A stretch of 64,000 nucleotides of DNA. Origin: Colius striatus. Taxonomy: Eukaryota; Chordata; Aves; Coliiformes; Coliidae. The stretch is taken from contig NC_084760.1 of assembly GCF_028858725.1 (NCBI RefSeq), forward strand, positions 8,754,867 through 8,818,866. Reading direction: 5' to 3'. The notes beneath the pieces are model-generated. The model saw only the letters and a list, made by a program, of their open reading frames with translations, made no database searches and was not told where the DNA came from. Numbering within the stretch: position 1 is the first letter of the stretch; each line of letters begins with the position of its first letter. The translations under genes were made by a program, and so were the position numbers. Positions 23,799 through 34,690 of the stretch are shown one piece after another.

Positions 23799-23864
23799 TT
23801 GGCCTGGCAGAAGCACTTCTCAGGCTCAGAAACCTCAGGCCAATGCTGTTGCTGTCTTTTACAG

Positions 23865-23971
23865 TCACATCTATAAGAAGAATCGTGACATGACCAAGAC
23901 CTGGAAAGGAAAGACGGAGCAGCTTCTGAGAGTTGATGACCACGACTTCACCATGCGCCCAGCTTTTGGAG
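23865..23971 (+). CDS. GABRR2: GABRR2 exon 2
   Basis: It encodes residues 38-73 plus one base: HIYKKNRDMTKTWKGK, then the conserved LLRVDDHDF and MRPAFG at the start of the ligand-binding domain. The acceptor is TGTCTTTTACAG and the donor GTGAGAAT. The N-terminal half differs from human rho-2 (KNLDVTKIRKGKPQQ), as expected for this variable region, while the second half is nearly identical. Confidence 0.95.
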
Positions 23972-24097
23972 GTGAGAATAAATTGGTGCTCTTAATTTCA
24001 TGCTCATCTAATTAAAAATAATCCAATTACATCATTAATAATCTGGGTTTTTTTTAAAAGAGCCTCTGGACAGATGCACCACTGTGTGAGTGGTCTT

Positions 24098-24200
24098 AGG
24101 CTGCCCAGAGACGTTGTGGAGGCTCCCTCTCTGGAGGCTTCCAAACCCAGCTGGACACGTTCTTGTGTGACCTGATCTAGGTGGACCTGCTTTAGCAGCC
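24098..24200 (+). mobile_element. CR1 3' fragment without tail
   Basis: GGCTGCCCAGAGACGTTG, CTCTGGAGGCTTCCAAACCC and the GTGTGACCTGATCTAGGTGG stop region. It stops at CTTTAGCAG, where an oppositely oriented copy begins 4 bp later. Confidence 0.87.
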
Positions 24201-24204
24201 AATT

Positions 24205-24475
24205 ACAGAATCACAGAGTCATAGAATGCCAGGGGTTGGAAGGGACCCCTAAAGAGCATCTAGTCCAGCCCCCCTGCTCAAGCAGGTCCACCTAGATCAG
24301 GTCACACAGGAACGTGTCCAGGTGAGTTTTGAAAACCTCCAGAGAAGGAGCCTCCACACCCTCCCTGGGCAGCCTGTGCCAGGGCTCCCTCACTCTTACA
24401 CTAAAGAACTTTTTGCTTAAGTAGAACTTTTTGTGTTTCAGCTTTTGTCCAGTTCCCCAGAGCTCAGGGTGGACT
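24205..24475 (-). mobile_element. CR1 3' fragment, inverted relative to its neighbour
   Basis: ACAGAATCACAGAGTCATAG, the stop region AGATCAGGTCACACAGG and GCCTCCACACCCTCCC, out to CAGCTTTTGTCCAGTTCCCC. With the fragment at 24098-24200 it forms a tail-to-tail inverted pair. Confidence 0.9.
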
Positions 24476-24945
24476 CTCCCATTAAGTGTTTCACTGTGTT
24501 GAGAAGATGAACAAGGTGCAGGTTTTAATATTCATTTGTAGTTGTGGAGTTGCAACGAGCTTTTCAGCTGATATAATCAGACTGCAAAGTAAAGAACTCG
24601 TTAGGTAGATTATATTGCAGCCCTGCTGAGAGAAAGTGGAGTATTTCCATCCAGATAAAGCCTTATGTCAAACTCTTTAAAGCAACCAAAAGAGCAGGAG
24701 GGGAGGCCTTCGTCACCTTCACTTCTATCTCCTGTCACACCCAGTTACAGGAATGTGCTCACCTGATCTTTCTAGACTCACTGTTGCAGAGAGACCCTGA
24801 ACAAAGAATGTGCTGGCATACCAGTATAGAAATCCCTCTTTTGATGAGATCAATAACCAAGCCCCTCCAGAGCTAAAGACAGAGTTTTCTACAGTTATCC
24901 CTGAACGACTAATAGTGCAGCTTTGTCAATCAGCCTCCTAGGAGG

Positions 24946-25000
24946 AATCACAGAGTCTTAAGGGTTGGAAGGGACCTCGAAAGGTCATCTAATGAAGTGC
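24946..25000 (-). mobile_element. CR1 tail remnant
   Basis: AATCACAGAGTCTTAAGGG and GGAAGGGACCTCGAAAGG: the tail of the subfamily seen at 7772, truncated after about 50 bp. Confidence 0.78.
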
Positions 25001-26009
25001 AACATCTCCCTGTCCCCTGAGTACTTTGTGCTTTTCTCTCACCTGCCCATTGCTGGTGTGGCTGAAAAGATGTTTCTCACCCCACAGTGCAGATGTGCTG
25101 ATGTGACATCGCTGTGCACAGCTGACACCAAACAGACCCACGTAGTCATTTGGTTACTCTTCCAGTGGTAATGTAACTGCATCATAATCTTCCTCTTATT
25201 TTCCCATGTGACCTCATCACAGCATTAGGATACCCCTAGAGCCTAAAAACTTGCAGTAACATCTGCTGAGAAATAATCTAACAGCCTTCAGTGAGAGGGT
25301 GACTTTGTTTACAAAGGAAAAACATGGTATTCCTTTAATTTTAGCTCAAAACCTCCTTGTCCTGCAGAGCTACCTGGGACAAAGGTGGGGTATGTTGTGC
25401 TGAAGTTGCATGTGATAAGGAACAAAACAAGGCAACAGCTTTTGTTGAGCCTCCAGTCTTGGAAAGCATGACTCACATGCATGGAGATAGCTCAGGTGCT
25501 ACAGGTTCTTGCACAGCAACAGAATTATATGGTATATTTTTAGTGACAGATAAGAAGCTTGATGGGGGAAAAAAAAGGGAAAGAAAACCAAAGTCTGGTA
25601 AGTGGCAATCCTTTTATTTTCTTCTGTGATGCTATTTGTGAGGCAGTCACAGTGATTTGCTACACACTGTGAGTCCTTCCAGTTTTTTGCTGTGGCAATG
25701 CCAGTCAGACTGATGTGATCTGACCCGTGTAGGATGAAGAGGCTTTTGTACTGTGGAGCCTGTGGAATGCATGTGACTGTAAGCGATTGCTGCCCTCAGA
25801 CTCTCTCAGCTCTCTGAGAGCAGCTCAAGGACCATGGTTGAAGGGAGAGTCTTGTCCCATGGTGTTGCACTGGGCCTGTGATGATGTGATGCAAGTGGGA
25901 AAGGCAATTCAACTCTGGGAAGCATCAAGTATGTCATAAGCTGAGAGCGACGTTAGACTGCAAGGAATCCCAGTACTGTCAATATGTTAGTTCCCAGACT
26001 GGTGAAATG

Positions 26010-26609
26010 ATGGGATTTGGGGTGCATCAAGAAGAGTGTGGGCAGCAGGTCGAGGGAGGGGCTGATCCCCCTCTACTCTGCCCTGGTGAGGCCTCATCTG
26101 GAGTCCTGTGTCCAATTCTGAGCTCCTCAGCTCAAGAGGGACAGGGAACTGCTGGAGAGAGGCCAGCACAGGGCCACCAAGATGATCAGGGCACTGGAGC
26201 ATCTTCCTGATGAGGAAAGGCTGCAGGAACTGGGGCTGTTTAGTCTGGAGAAGGGGAGATTGAGGGGGGATCTCATGAATATTTACAAATATCTAAATGG
26301 TGGGTTTCAGGAGGTTGGGGCATCCCTTTTTGTCTATTGTATCTAGTGACAGGACAAGGGGTAATGAGATGAAGCTGGAACACAGAAAGTTCCATTCCAA
26401 CTTAAGGAAAAGCTATGTCAGTGTGAGGTGAGGGAGCCCTGGCACAGGCTGCCCAGAGGGGTTGTGGAGGCTCCTTCCTTGGAGGTCTTCAAGACCCACC
26501 TGGACATGTTCCCGTGTGACCTGATCTAGGTGACCTTGCTTCTGCGGAGGTTGGACTGGATGATCTCTAAAGGTCCCTTCCAACCCCTACCATTCTATGA
26601 TTCTGTGAT
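26010..26609 (+). mobile_element. CR1 3' fragment (about 0.6 kb)
   Basis: It starts at GGTGCATCAAGAAGAGTG and runs through the ORF2 end and stop region to the tail ATTCTATGATTCTGTG. Few substitutions suggest a young copy. Confidence 0.94.
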
Positions 26610-27651
26610 GGGTAGCTGTTAACCTTCAACACTTTTGGCAGAGCAGTCTACAAGTTCACCATTGAATTTTAAGCTAAAAGGGGATGGGGTCTGTAGCTGT
26701 TTTACCGTGGCTGTGCTGGCTCTTGCTGTTCTGCAGAGGACAGTCAGCAAGCTGCCAGCCCAACACAGCTATGACCCCTGGACAGAGCAGACTGGAGTTA
26801 TGCAAGGTGAAACAGAAGAAAAACATTAAAGTAAAGGGTTTTTCAAGAAAAAGTCTCATTGTGAAGAGCGAGCGAGCAAGCAAACGTTGTGTAAGTTGTG
26901 TTATTAACAGCCCAATAAGCATGGTTATCTTGCTGCTCTCAGCCCATTAGGGACAAACTATTGGGTACAGTGGTAATGACAAAGATTTTTGCTTTGCTGA
27001 TGTTGAAAGTAGCCTCCATAAGCTAAAATAGACTGTGTTTGTTATGACCCTTAGGGAGTTATCTCCATGTCAGTGACCTTGTTCTAGCCAGCAGATGTTC
27101 AGGTATTATTTACAAATATTAATATTTAAAGATTATGTAAATGTTTGGTTTGCTGCCTTCCTTAAACAGCCATTTTAAGCATTTCATCTATGACATCTCC
27201 TATTTTACAGGGAGCCTGTGAATAAGCAGCTTTAGTTGATACTTAAAATAGCTGTATCTTCTTTGCTGAGGAACAGCCTGATGCTGTACTTTTATGACAT
27301 TTCTTCATAGCCTAATAGCCTAACGTCAGCTGGCCCTCCCTGCCCTTTCTTGGCAGGTTTTTTTTTTGTCAGGGTGGATGAATGGTGAGGTGAATGAAGC
27401 ATAAGTAGTTCACTTAGAGTTAGTATCAAGAGCTGGAATAGGACTCACTTCTCTCTCGGCAGCCAGCCGTCAGTGAGGTGCAGAGGAGAGAAGCTGTCTG
27501 TAGTCCCGTGGCAGTTTATGAGCATATCCTGATGGCTGGAAGCTGTCTGCACTGAAGAGATCCCAAACATATGTATGTTCATTTAAACAACAACAACAAA
27601 GCAGACACCTGCACACTTACATGCAGATACACAACTTGCATACATCTACCA

Positions 27652-28082
27652 AGCTAGGAAAGGATTTGGAGTACATCTCATGTCAGGAAGGGCTAAGGGG
27701 TCTGAGACTGTTGAGCCTGGAGAAAAGAAGGCTCAAGGGAGACCTTATTACTCTCTACAACTACCTGAAAGGAAGCTGTAGCGAGGCAGGGGTGGGTCTG
27801 TTCTCCCTAGGAGCAAGCAATAGAACAAGAGGAAACAGCCTCATGTTGCAGCAGGGGAGGTTCAGGCTGGATGTGAGGAAGAATTCCTTTGCTGCAAGGG
27901 TTGTCAGCCATTGGAAGGGGCTGCCCAGGGAGGTGCTGGAGTCACCATCCCTGAAGGGGTTTCAGAGCTGGGTGGATGTTGAACTTATGGAAATGGTCTA
28001 GTGGTTGATAGGGCTGGGACAAAGGCTGCACTCCATGAGCTTAAAGGTCTCTTCCAGCCCAAACGATTCTGTGATTCTATGA
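27652..28082 (+). mobile_element. older CR1 3' fragment
   Basis: An open frame of 126 codons reads the ORF2 end of another subfamily ([40 protein letters not shown]). It ends in ATTCTGTGATTCTATG. The open frame despite divergence suggests a distinct source family, not heavy decay. Confidence 0.92.
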
Positions 28083-28645
28083 CATGGGATCTCTTATGGA
28101 CATTAACAATCTGGGTGTGCAAAAAATACCTGACAGCAAAGAAATCTCAAACCTTGTCTTCTCTGTAGGTATTTTTATCTCAGGGCTTCAGAGAGGCTGT
28201 CTCAGAGAGAAACAACGAGCCTTTGAAATCACTGCCAAAGAGAAAAATTAAAGAGATGCCACAAAGCTTTAGTCTCAGAGCTGGAGTGGAAAACTGACTC
28301 CAGGCGTTTGCACACTAGCACACCATTCCCTGTCTTCCAGAGCTTGCTGCACCATTGAAAAATTAAAGCCATGTTTGTGTCCAGTACCTGTTTCTGACTG
28401 GGAACTGACTGCTCCTTTGTAGCTTTCGTGCTGCTCCTCAGTGGCTGGTTTTAGGTGCCGAGACACGAGAGGCTTTAATGTTGGGCAACTTCTGAAGTAA
28501 TTCCTGGATGGCACTTGGAAACCAGGTGTCCCCTTCCAGCTGGGGCAGTTTAGTACTCCAAGTGGAGTTTTTGCAAGGTGAAACAAGCCACAAAGTCTTC
28601 TCGGTGTCAGGATCCACACAAAATGGAGTCTTGTTGGGTGAGGCC

Positions 28646-29012
28646 TTTTTTTACCTTATGTTTAAATGGAACCTTTTCTCTTCCATTCATCCCATCACCC
28701 TTTGTCCTGTTGCTAGATACAATAGACAAAAAGTGCTGCCCCAACCTCCTGACACCCACCATTTAGATACTTGTAAATATTCATGAGATCCCCCCTCAGT
28801 CTCCTCCAGACTAAACAGCCCCAGTTCCCGCAGCCTTTCCTCATCAGGAAGATGCTCCAGTGCCCTGATCATCTTGGTGGCCCTGTGCTGGCCTCTCTCC
28901 AGCAGTTCCCTGTCCCTCTTGAGCTGAGAAGCCCAGAATTGGGCACAGGATTCGAGATGAGGCCTCAGCAGGGCAGAGGAGAGGGGGAGCAGAACCTCCC
29001 TTGACCTGCTGG
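28646..29012 (-). mobile_element. CR1 ORF2 fragment lacking tail
   Basis: It starts at TTACCTTATGTTTAAATGG, with the last 250 bp of a normal CR1 end missing, and runs to CCCTTGACCTGCTGG. It encodes [20 protein letters not shown] on the minus strand. Confidence 0.9.
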
Positions 29013-29744
29013 AGACGTCCTCTCTGTTAGCATCGTGCCTGCCACAACAGAGCTGTTTGGGATGCAACATTTCTGCAATGTCACAGCTGTGTGTGGCAAT
29101 GGATAACAGTCATTCCAAAGGCTTTCTAGAGCAAGAGCCAGCAGCAGGGCTGATGGCAGCCTTGTGCCTGCTTGGACACAGGCTCTGTTGGACAGTGGAG
29201 CCATTCTGAAATGTCTTACTCTGAGCATTGAGCCTTGCTCTAGCAGAGACCCAGGTTAAATATCAAAAACAGGGCTACACTGAAGAGCTTTTGGGTGTTT
29301 AAAGGCATTAAAGAAATAGATAAGGATTTGAATCATTTCCCAAGCTCTCCTTCATCACTGTACTTTACTGAGTAGAGAAAGGCTACCTGGCTACTGACAA
29401 GGCACTGCTTATCAGCAAGCTTGTGCTGTCTCCTTGTGGATTATACTCCACATCAAAATCTGTGTTGTCATCACAGATAACAGTGCTTTTTGCTACAGTC
29501 TACCTTATTTTTAAAAATAACACCAAAACCAAACCACATTTTACTGAGGAATAACATATAGGGATTCTTTCTCTTGGTGCTGTTTCGAGCTTTTATTTAC
29601 TCGATGTCCTAAATAATCATACAGGGTAGAAAGAAGTGGCTGCAATCAAGGTATAAACTCACAGAGTGATTTCAGGTCAAAAAAGACTGCATTAAAATAT
29701 GTAAGACAGGTAAGGTTTGTAGAGAGATGCAGAATTACTTTACA

Positions 29745-30250
29745 TCTGGAATCTTGTGTCCAGTTCTGGGCCCCTCAGCTCAAGGACAGGGAGCTGCTGG
29801 AGAGAGTTCAGTGCAGGGCAACAAAAGTAATGGAGTGGAGCATCTCCCTTCTGATGAAAGGCTGAGAGAGCTGGGGCTCTTCAGCTTGAAGAAGAGGAGA
29901 CTGAGGGGTGACCTCATTCATGTTTACAAATCCATCAAGGGTAGGTGTCAGGAGGATGGAGCCAGGCTGTTCTCAGTGATGGCCAATGATAGGACAAGGG
30001 GCAATGGGTACAAGCTGGAACAGAAGAGATTCCAAAGGAATACAAGGAAAGACTTCTTCCCTGTTGAGGTGAGGGAGCACTGGAAGGGGCTGCCCAGATG
30101 GGTTGTGGAGTCTCCTTCTCTGGAGACATTCAAACCCACCTGGATGAGTTCCTGTGTGACCTACTCTAGGTGGTCCTGCTCTGACAGGGGGGTTGGACTG
30201 GATGATCTTTCAAGGTCCCTTCGACCCTTAATATTCTGTGATTCTGTGAC
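29745..30250 (+). mobile_element. CR1 3' fragment
   Basis: It reads CPVLGPSAQ, then [20 protein letters not shown] and the stop region GTGACCTACTCTAGG, ending ATATTCTGTGATTCTGTG. It belongs with the 2272-2866 subfamily. Confidence 0.93.
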
Positions 30251-32929
30251 TTATTAGGTCAACTGAAAGAACCAGAGGTAACAAACCATCTCCTTACAAA
30301 CAGCACCCTACAAGCTGATTCACCTATTAGACCTTACCATACTCCTCAACTGAAGAGGATAAAGGGGTGCTGAATACTGCAAAGCCATTAACACATTTCC
30401 ACTTAATGAAGCCACCAGTTCCTATGGCCAAACAGGAAAAGGATGTGTTTGTGGGATGACAGAAGGGCCATCGTCTGCAGGGTGTGAATCCATGTGTGAT
30501 TCCATGTCAGGAATCACACATCTACCAGGGATGTAAGTGATGTCTCTTCCCAGGGCAAGGAGCCAGCCAAAAGAAATGATGCGTGGCAAAGGTGACAAGG
30601 AAAAACTAGATGTGATTTTGCCATGGATTTGCCTCTCTCTGATCAATTACAGTGGTCTGAGAAGGAATCTACTGGCTGATTAATGGTGACCAGATCTGTG
30701 GCCAGAACAGCAGGGACCAAGCATGTTTCCTGGCCTGACAGGCAGGGTCTGGCCTGTGAGGAGCAGAGCCAGTGCCACCAAAGGCAGAGGGCTCTCTGCC
30801 CAGCTGTACTCCTCTGCAGCTCTGGACCTGACAGCTCACTCAGCCACCTGACAAGTCTTTCCCTGGGCTGATTCAAGCCACTGATTTGGAAGAAAACAGC
30901 CCAATTGCTGCTACTGTTGTTGGCTGGGTTAATTCTCTGTGGGTCACTGAGCTGAGCAGTCTTACAGAAGTTCCCATGGCAAGTTCAATCTACTCCTCTA
31001 TGCAACTGCTCCCTTTGCTGAAAGCCATTCCCTATGTAATTTGGGGAGGAGACTGAGGATTGTTTTCTCCTGCTGAACAACACTTGTGTTAAGTTCTGTA
31101 TGCATGAGAAAAACACCTTCAGCGCTTCTCAGTCCTGCTGCTGGATGTAGCTGTGGCAGTATGTTTGTGTTTCATCAGTGAGAGCAGCCTGGGGCTTTGT
31201 GAGTTTTTCCTGTTTTGGGGAATATCTGGGAAGAGGGGAACTGGACACCAATGGGCTGAGAATTTCCTTGGCCTCCAGTGACTCCTTATAGTGTATGAAA
31301 GGTAAACAGGGAAGACAGCAAGATAGACCTGTGTCATTGGAGTGAAAGAATCAAGTCTCTGTGCTCCTGAGAAATATGCCAATGCTGGTTCACTGGAATT
31401 CCTCCCCAAGTCAACCTTCCTGGCAAACACCCTTCAGCTTGGATGGATGCCACCAAGACACAAATAGGAATGAACAAATGTTTGCTGGCATTCTTTTATA
31501 AGCATGAAGTGCATGGCTGTGCTTCTGAATGTGACATGTAGCTGTCTGTAAGCATCTAGGAGTCATGTAAAAGTGCTGGGTTAGCCATGTGTCAGCTTCA
31601 TGGCTAAGGGCAAGTCTCTGAAATGGGAACTGGTGGTGCTGAGGAGCCTGGTTCTGCTCCACAGGGCTTGCTTCAGGGTTCCTGTTCCCAGCAGAGCTGC
31701 TGATGGATGGGCTGGAGCTGTGTGTGTGGAAAGGGGACATTGTCGCCGTCAGCATGCTCTGCTGTAATTCAGGGAGGCTGGCTTATCAAAGCCCTAGCAA
31801 AAGGGTCAGTCACAGTAATCAGCTTGTCTCATGGGCTTTGCAATACCTTTTCCTGACCAAAGCTGAGTTGGTGTCTCATTCTCCTCCAGCAGAGCAAACA
31901 TAAGGCTGTGTTGAAAAGCTCTGGGGATGCAATGGGAGACTGTATGCTGCTGCAGGCACAGGAGCAGGAGGATGGCAGCTTGCAAAAGTGTGCTGCTTTC
32001 TCAGAACAGCCTTTCTGCTGTCTTGTTAGGCTTATGGTGTACTCAGAGCTCAGAGGTAGTCTTGAGGAAGACACTACTAAATACATGTGTGCAGCAGGCC
32101 CTGCTGTTCATGGCTCTGTGCAGATATGGGTCTGGATCTACAAAGGGATTGTGGTGCCTCCTAAATACCATCCAGCTGCTAAGCAGGTGCAAAATCTAGG
32201 CACTAAAAATCTTTGCAACTGTAGTCCTCAGTAAATTCTTTCCTGCTGGGTAAGTCCCAGGCATGTCAGCAGAGCTGGTACTTGTGTCACTGAGAGTGCC
32301 CAGGCTGGAGATGTGCTCTTAGATACTCAAGTTGGCATGAGCCCTGTGTGACCCACACTGAGAGCTCAGCATAAGAGTGGATCCATCAGGACTGCTCCTC
32401 AGCAGTTGCTGCTGACCTGTCTCTGTGGACACTTCCCTCCTCAGTGCACTGGAACAGGGAAAAGGCTATGTGAGGACACACCACGAGGAACTTGAGTAAG
32501 CTGAGGAGGTCCTGGCCATTAATGAGCAGGAGGCTATGGTGAAATTTTGACACAGGGTTTCTAGTAATAGAGGAGAATACATTCACTATGGGATAGTTCT
32601 ACTTCCTTACTCTTTGTGAATTCTCTGGCTGCTAATTTTAAGACTCCTGTGGATAACTATTAACACCATCAATGAATCATCTGAATGAAAACAGTGATGG
32701 GCTCTTAAGAGTTTAATATACACTATATCTTCATAACAAGAAATGAGAAACCCACAAGGAAGAGTTCATTTCTTGCAGTTTCTTCTCAGTCCCCTGTTCT
32801 TGGGGCCAAAATTGTTCAAAAAGGTGTAAAATTTATGATTGGATGGCTCAGCTTTTAAAACCATATGCAAACGTTTCATCCAAGCTTTGGGCAGTGTCAA
32901 CGTTGCAGCACATGCCAAGGGGAAGATAA

Positions 32930-33058
32930 TTCACAGAACCACAGAATCTCAAGGGCTGGAAGAGACCTTGAAAGCTCATCCAGTCCAACCCCCCTGCCAG
33001 AGCAGGACCACCTAGAGTAGGTCACACAGTAACTTGTCCAAGTGGGTTTTGAAGGAGC
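32930..33058 (-). mobile_element. CR1 3' fragment
   Basis: TCACAGAACCACAGAATCTC, CACCTAGAGTAGGTCACAC and then GGTTTTGAAGGAGCC, truncated with a small deletion near its end. Confidence 0.88.
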
Positions 33059-33229
33059 CTTACATGCTCATTCACTGGCTCTTCCCCATGTCCCTCTCAG
33101 GAAGAATCATGGACACAAAAGTATAACATAAGCTCAGAAATGTTTTGCATGCTATCTTCTAGTGCTAATTAAATGCAGATGATATAAAAGAACAAGTTAT
33201 TTACATATCTAAACCTCATTCTCCTACAG

Positions 33230-33297
33230 GCCCTGCAATTCCTGTTGGGGTGGATGTGCAAGTTGAAAGCTTGGACAGTATTTCTGAGGTTGACATG
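33230..33297 (+). CDS. GABRR2: GABRR2 exon 3
   Basis: This short 68-nt exon encodes GPAIPVGVDVQVESLDSIS and then EVDM, the first beta strand of the ligand-binding domain, which is nearly invariant among rho subunits. The acceptor is TTCTCCTACAG and the donor GTATGTAA. It restores the split glycine from exon 2 and ends in phase 0 after methionine 96. Confidence 0.96.
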
Positions 33298-33615
33298 GTA
33301 TGTAATCCTCTTCTAAGCCTCCATTATTCCTAGTCATAGGAAGTCCTCCCCCTTGAATCCTATGGATTTCAAATTGTTGGTCAGATGAAAGTAATGGCAG
33401 CATTTGGCAAACTCAAAGCAGCTGATAATCAGAACTAAAGACAAACCAGGTGAGCAAAGGCTCTGTCTGTTCAGCTAATGATTACAAATATGAAGGAAAA
33501 AGGGACCTTAAATGGGAGAATAACCAGTCCTGTGAAGGCTCTATAACAACCAGACATATGAACAGCTGTACACAAAGATTTGAAGATACACAGTGAAGTT
33601 TGCATAAACCATACC

Positions 33616-33840
33616 TCACAGAATCACAGAATGGCAGAGGTTGGAGAAGACCTTTAGAGATCATCTAGTCCAACCCCCTGCTGAAGCAGGTCCACCTAGA
33701 TCACAAGATACACAGGATACACAGGAATGTATCCAAGTGGGTTTGAAAGCCTCCAGAGAAGGAGCCTCCACACCCTCCCTGGGCAGCCTGTGCCAGGGCT
33801 CCCTCACCTCAACACTGAAACAGTTTTTCCTTATGTTTCA
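33616..33840 (-). mobile_element. CR1 3' fragment
   Basis: CACAGAATCACAGAATGGC, an altered stop region, and AGGAGCCTCCACACCC out to TCCTTATGTTTCAGG. It directly adjoins reverse transcriptase sequence at 33857, so it is either the 3' end of the same older element with an internal deletion or a separate insertion. Confidence 0.9.
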
Positions 33841-33856
33841 GGAACTTTCTTTGAGC

Positions 33857-34001
33857 TCTCAATTCACCTCACTGTCCACTCATCCAAGCCACACTGCCTG
33901 AGCTTTCTGATGAGGATGTTATGGGAGACAGTGTCAAAAGCCTTGCTGAAGTCAAGGTAGATGACATCCACTGCTCTCCCCTCATCTAGACAGCCAGTTA
34001 T
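33857..34001 (-). mobile_element. CR1 reverse transcriptase fragment (downstream half)
   Basis: On the minus strand it reads ITGCLDEGRAVDVIYLDFS, then KAFDTVSHNILIRKLRQCG. YLDFSKAFD is the reverse transcriptase motif around the first catalytic aspartate. It continues the sequence at 34422-34690 across a nested younger CR1. Confidence 0.9.
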
Positions 34002-34421
34002 CATAGAATCACAGAATGGCAGGGGTTGGAAGGGACCTTTAGAGATCATCTAGTCCAACCCCCCTGCAGAAGCAGGGTCACCTAGATCAGGTCACACAGG
34101 AACATGTCCAGGTGGGTCTTGAAGACCTCCAAGGAAGGAGCCTCCACACCCTCCCTGGGCAGCCTGTGCCAGGGCTCCCTCACTGAAACACTGACATAGT
34201 TTTTCCTTATATTTAAGTGGAACTTTTTGTGTTCCAGCTTCATCCCATTACCCCTTGTCCTGTTACTATCTACTACAGAAAAAAGGGATGTCCCAACCTC
34301 CTGACACCCACCCTTTAGATATATATAAATGTTAATAAGATCTCCCCACAGTCTCCTCCAGACTAAACAGCCCCAGTTCCTGCAGCCTTTCCTCATATGA
34401 AAGATGTTCTATACCTTTGAA
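34002..34421 (-). mobile_element. young CR1 3' fragment nested inside an older CR1
   Basis: It runs from CATAGAATCACAGAATGG to AAGATGTTCTATACCTTTGA and is flanked by CAGTTAT on both sides (33995-34001 and 34422-34428). Both flanks belong to one older CR1 reverse transcriptase reading frame, so this copy landed in it and made a 7-bp target duplication. Confidence 0.9.
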
Positions 34422-34690
34422 CAGTTATGCACTCACAGAAGGCATCAGGTTGGTCAAACAGGATTTCCCCTTGGTGAAGCCATGTTGACTCCCCCTGACA
34501 ACCATCTTATCCTTCAAATGTTCAGTGATAACATTCAGGATGAGTTGTTCCATCACCATTCCAGGGATGGAGGTGAGACTGACCGGCCTGTAGTTTCCTG
34601 GGTCAACCTTCCTGCCCTTTTTGATGACTGGAGTGACATTGGCTTTTCTCCAGTCCTAAGGGATCTTCCTACTCATGAATGCTGAAATAC
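34422..34690 (-). mobile_element. CR1 reverse transcriptase fragment (upstream half)
   Basis: The minus strand encodes NVTPVIKKGRKVDPGNYRPV, then SLTSIPGMVMEQLI and SQHGFTKGKSCLTNL. These are the fingers motifs of the CR1 reverse transcriptase. This is the only copy in the window preserving that part of ORF2. Confidence 0.92.

Larger units (their letters stand above)
16050..23864 (+). other. GABRR2: GABRR2 intron 1
   Basis: This 7.8-kb intron has a GTAAGG donor and a TGTCTTTTACAG acceptor. It holds six CR1 copies and the LTR-like element at 19881-20860. The stretches 16850-17240, 17610-18270, 18610-19880 and 22040-22915 show nothing I recognise. Reading frames there of up to about 105 codons have no recognisable domains. 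Confidence 0.9.
23972..33229 (+). other. GABRR2: GABRR2 intron 2
   Basis: At 9.3 kb this is the largest intron of the gene, with a GTGAGAAT donor and a TTCTCCTACAG acceptor. It holds eight CR1 pieces. No gene or structured element was recognised in 24480-24945, 25000-26005, 26610-27650, 28083-28645, 29015-29745, 30250-32930 or 33060-33229. Confidence 0.9.

Noticed and set aside
34404..34685. 93-codon + strand frame
   Set aside because: It is the antisense shadow of the CR1 reverse transcriptase fragment on the minus strand.
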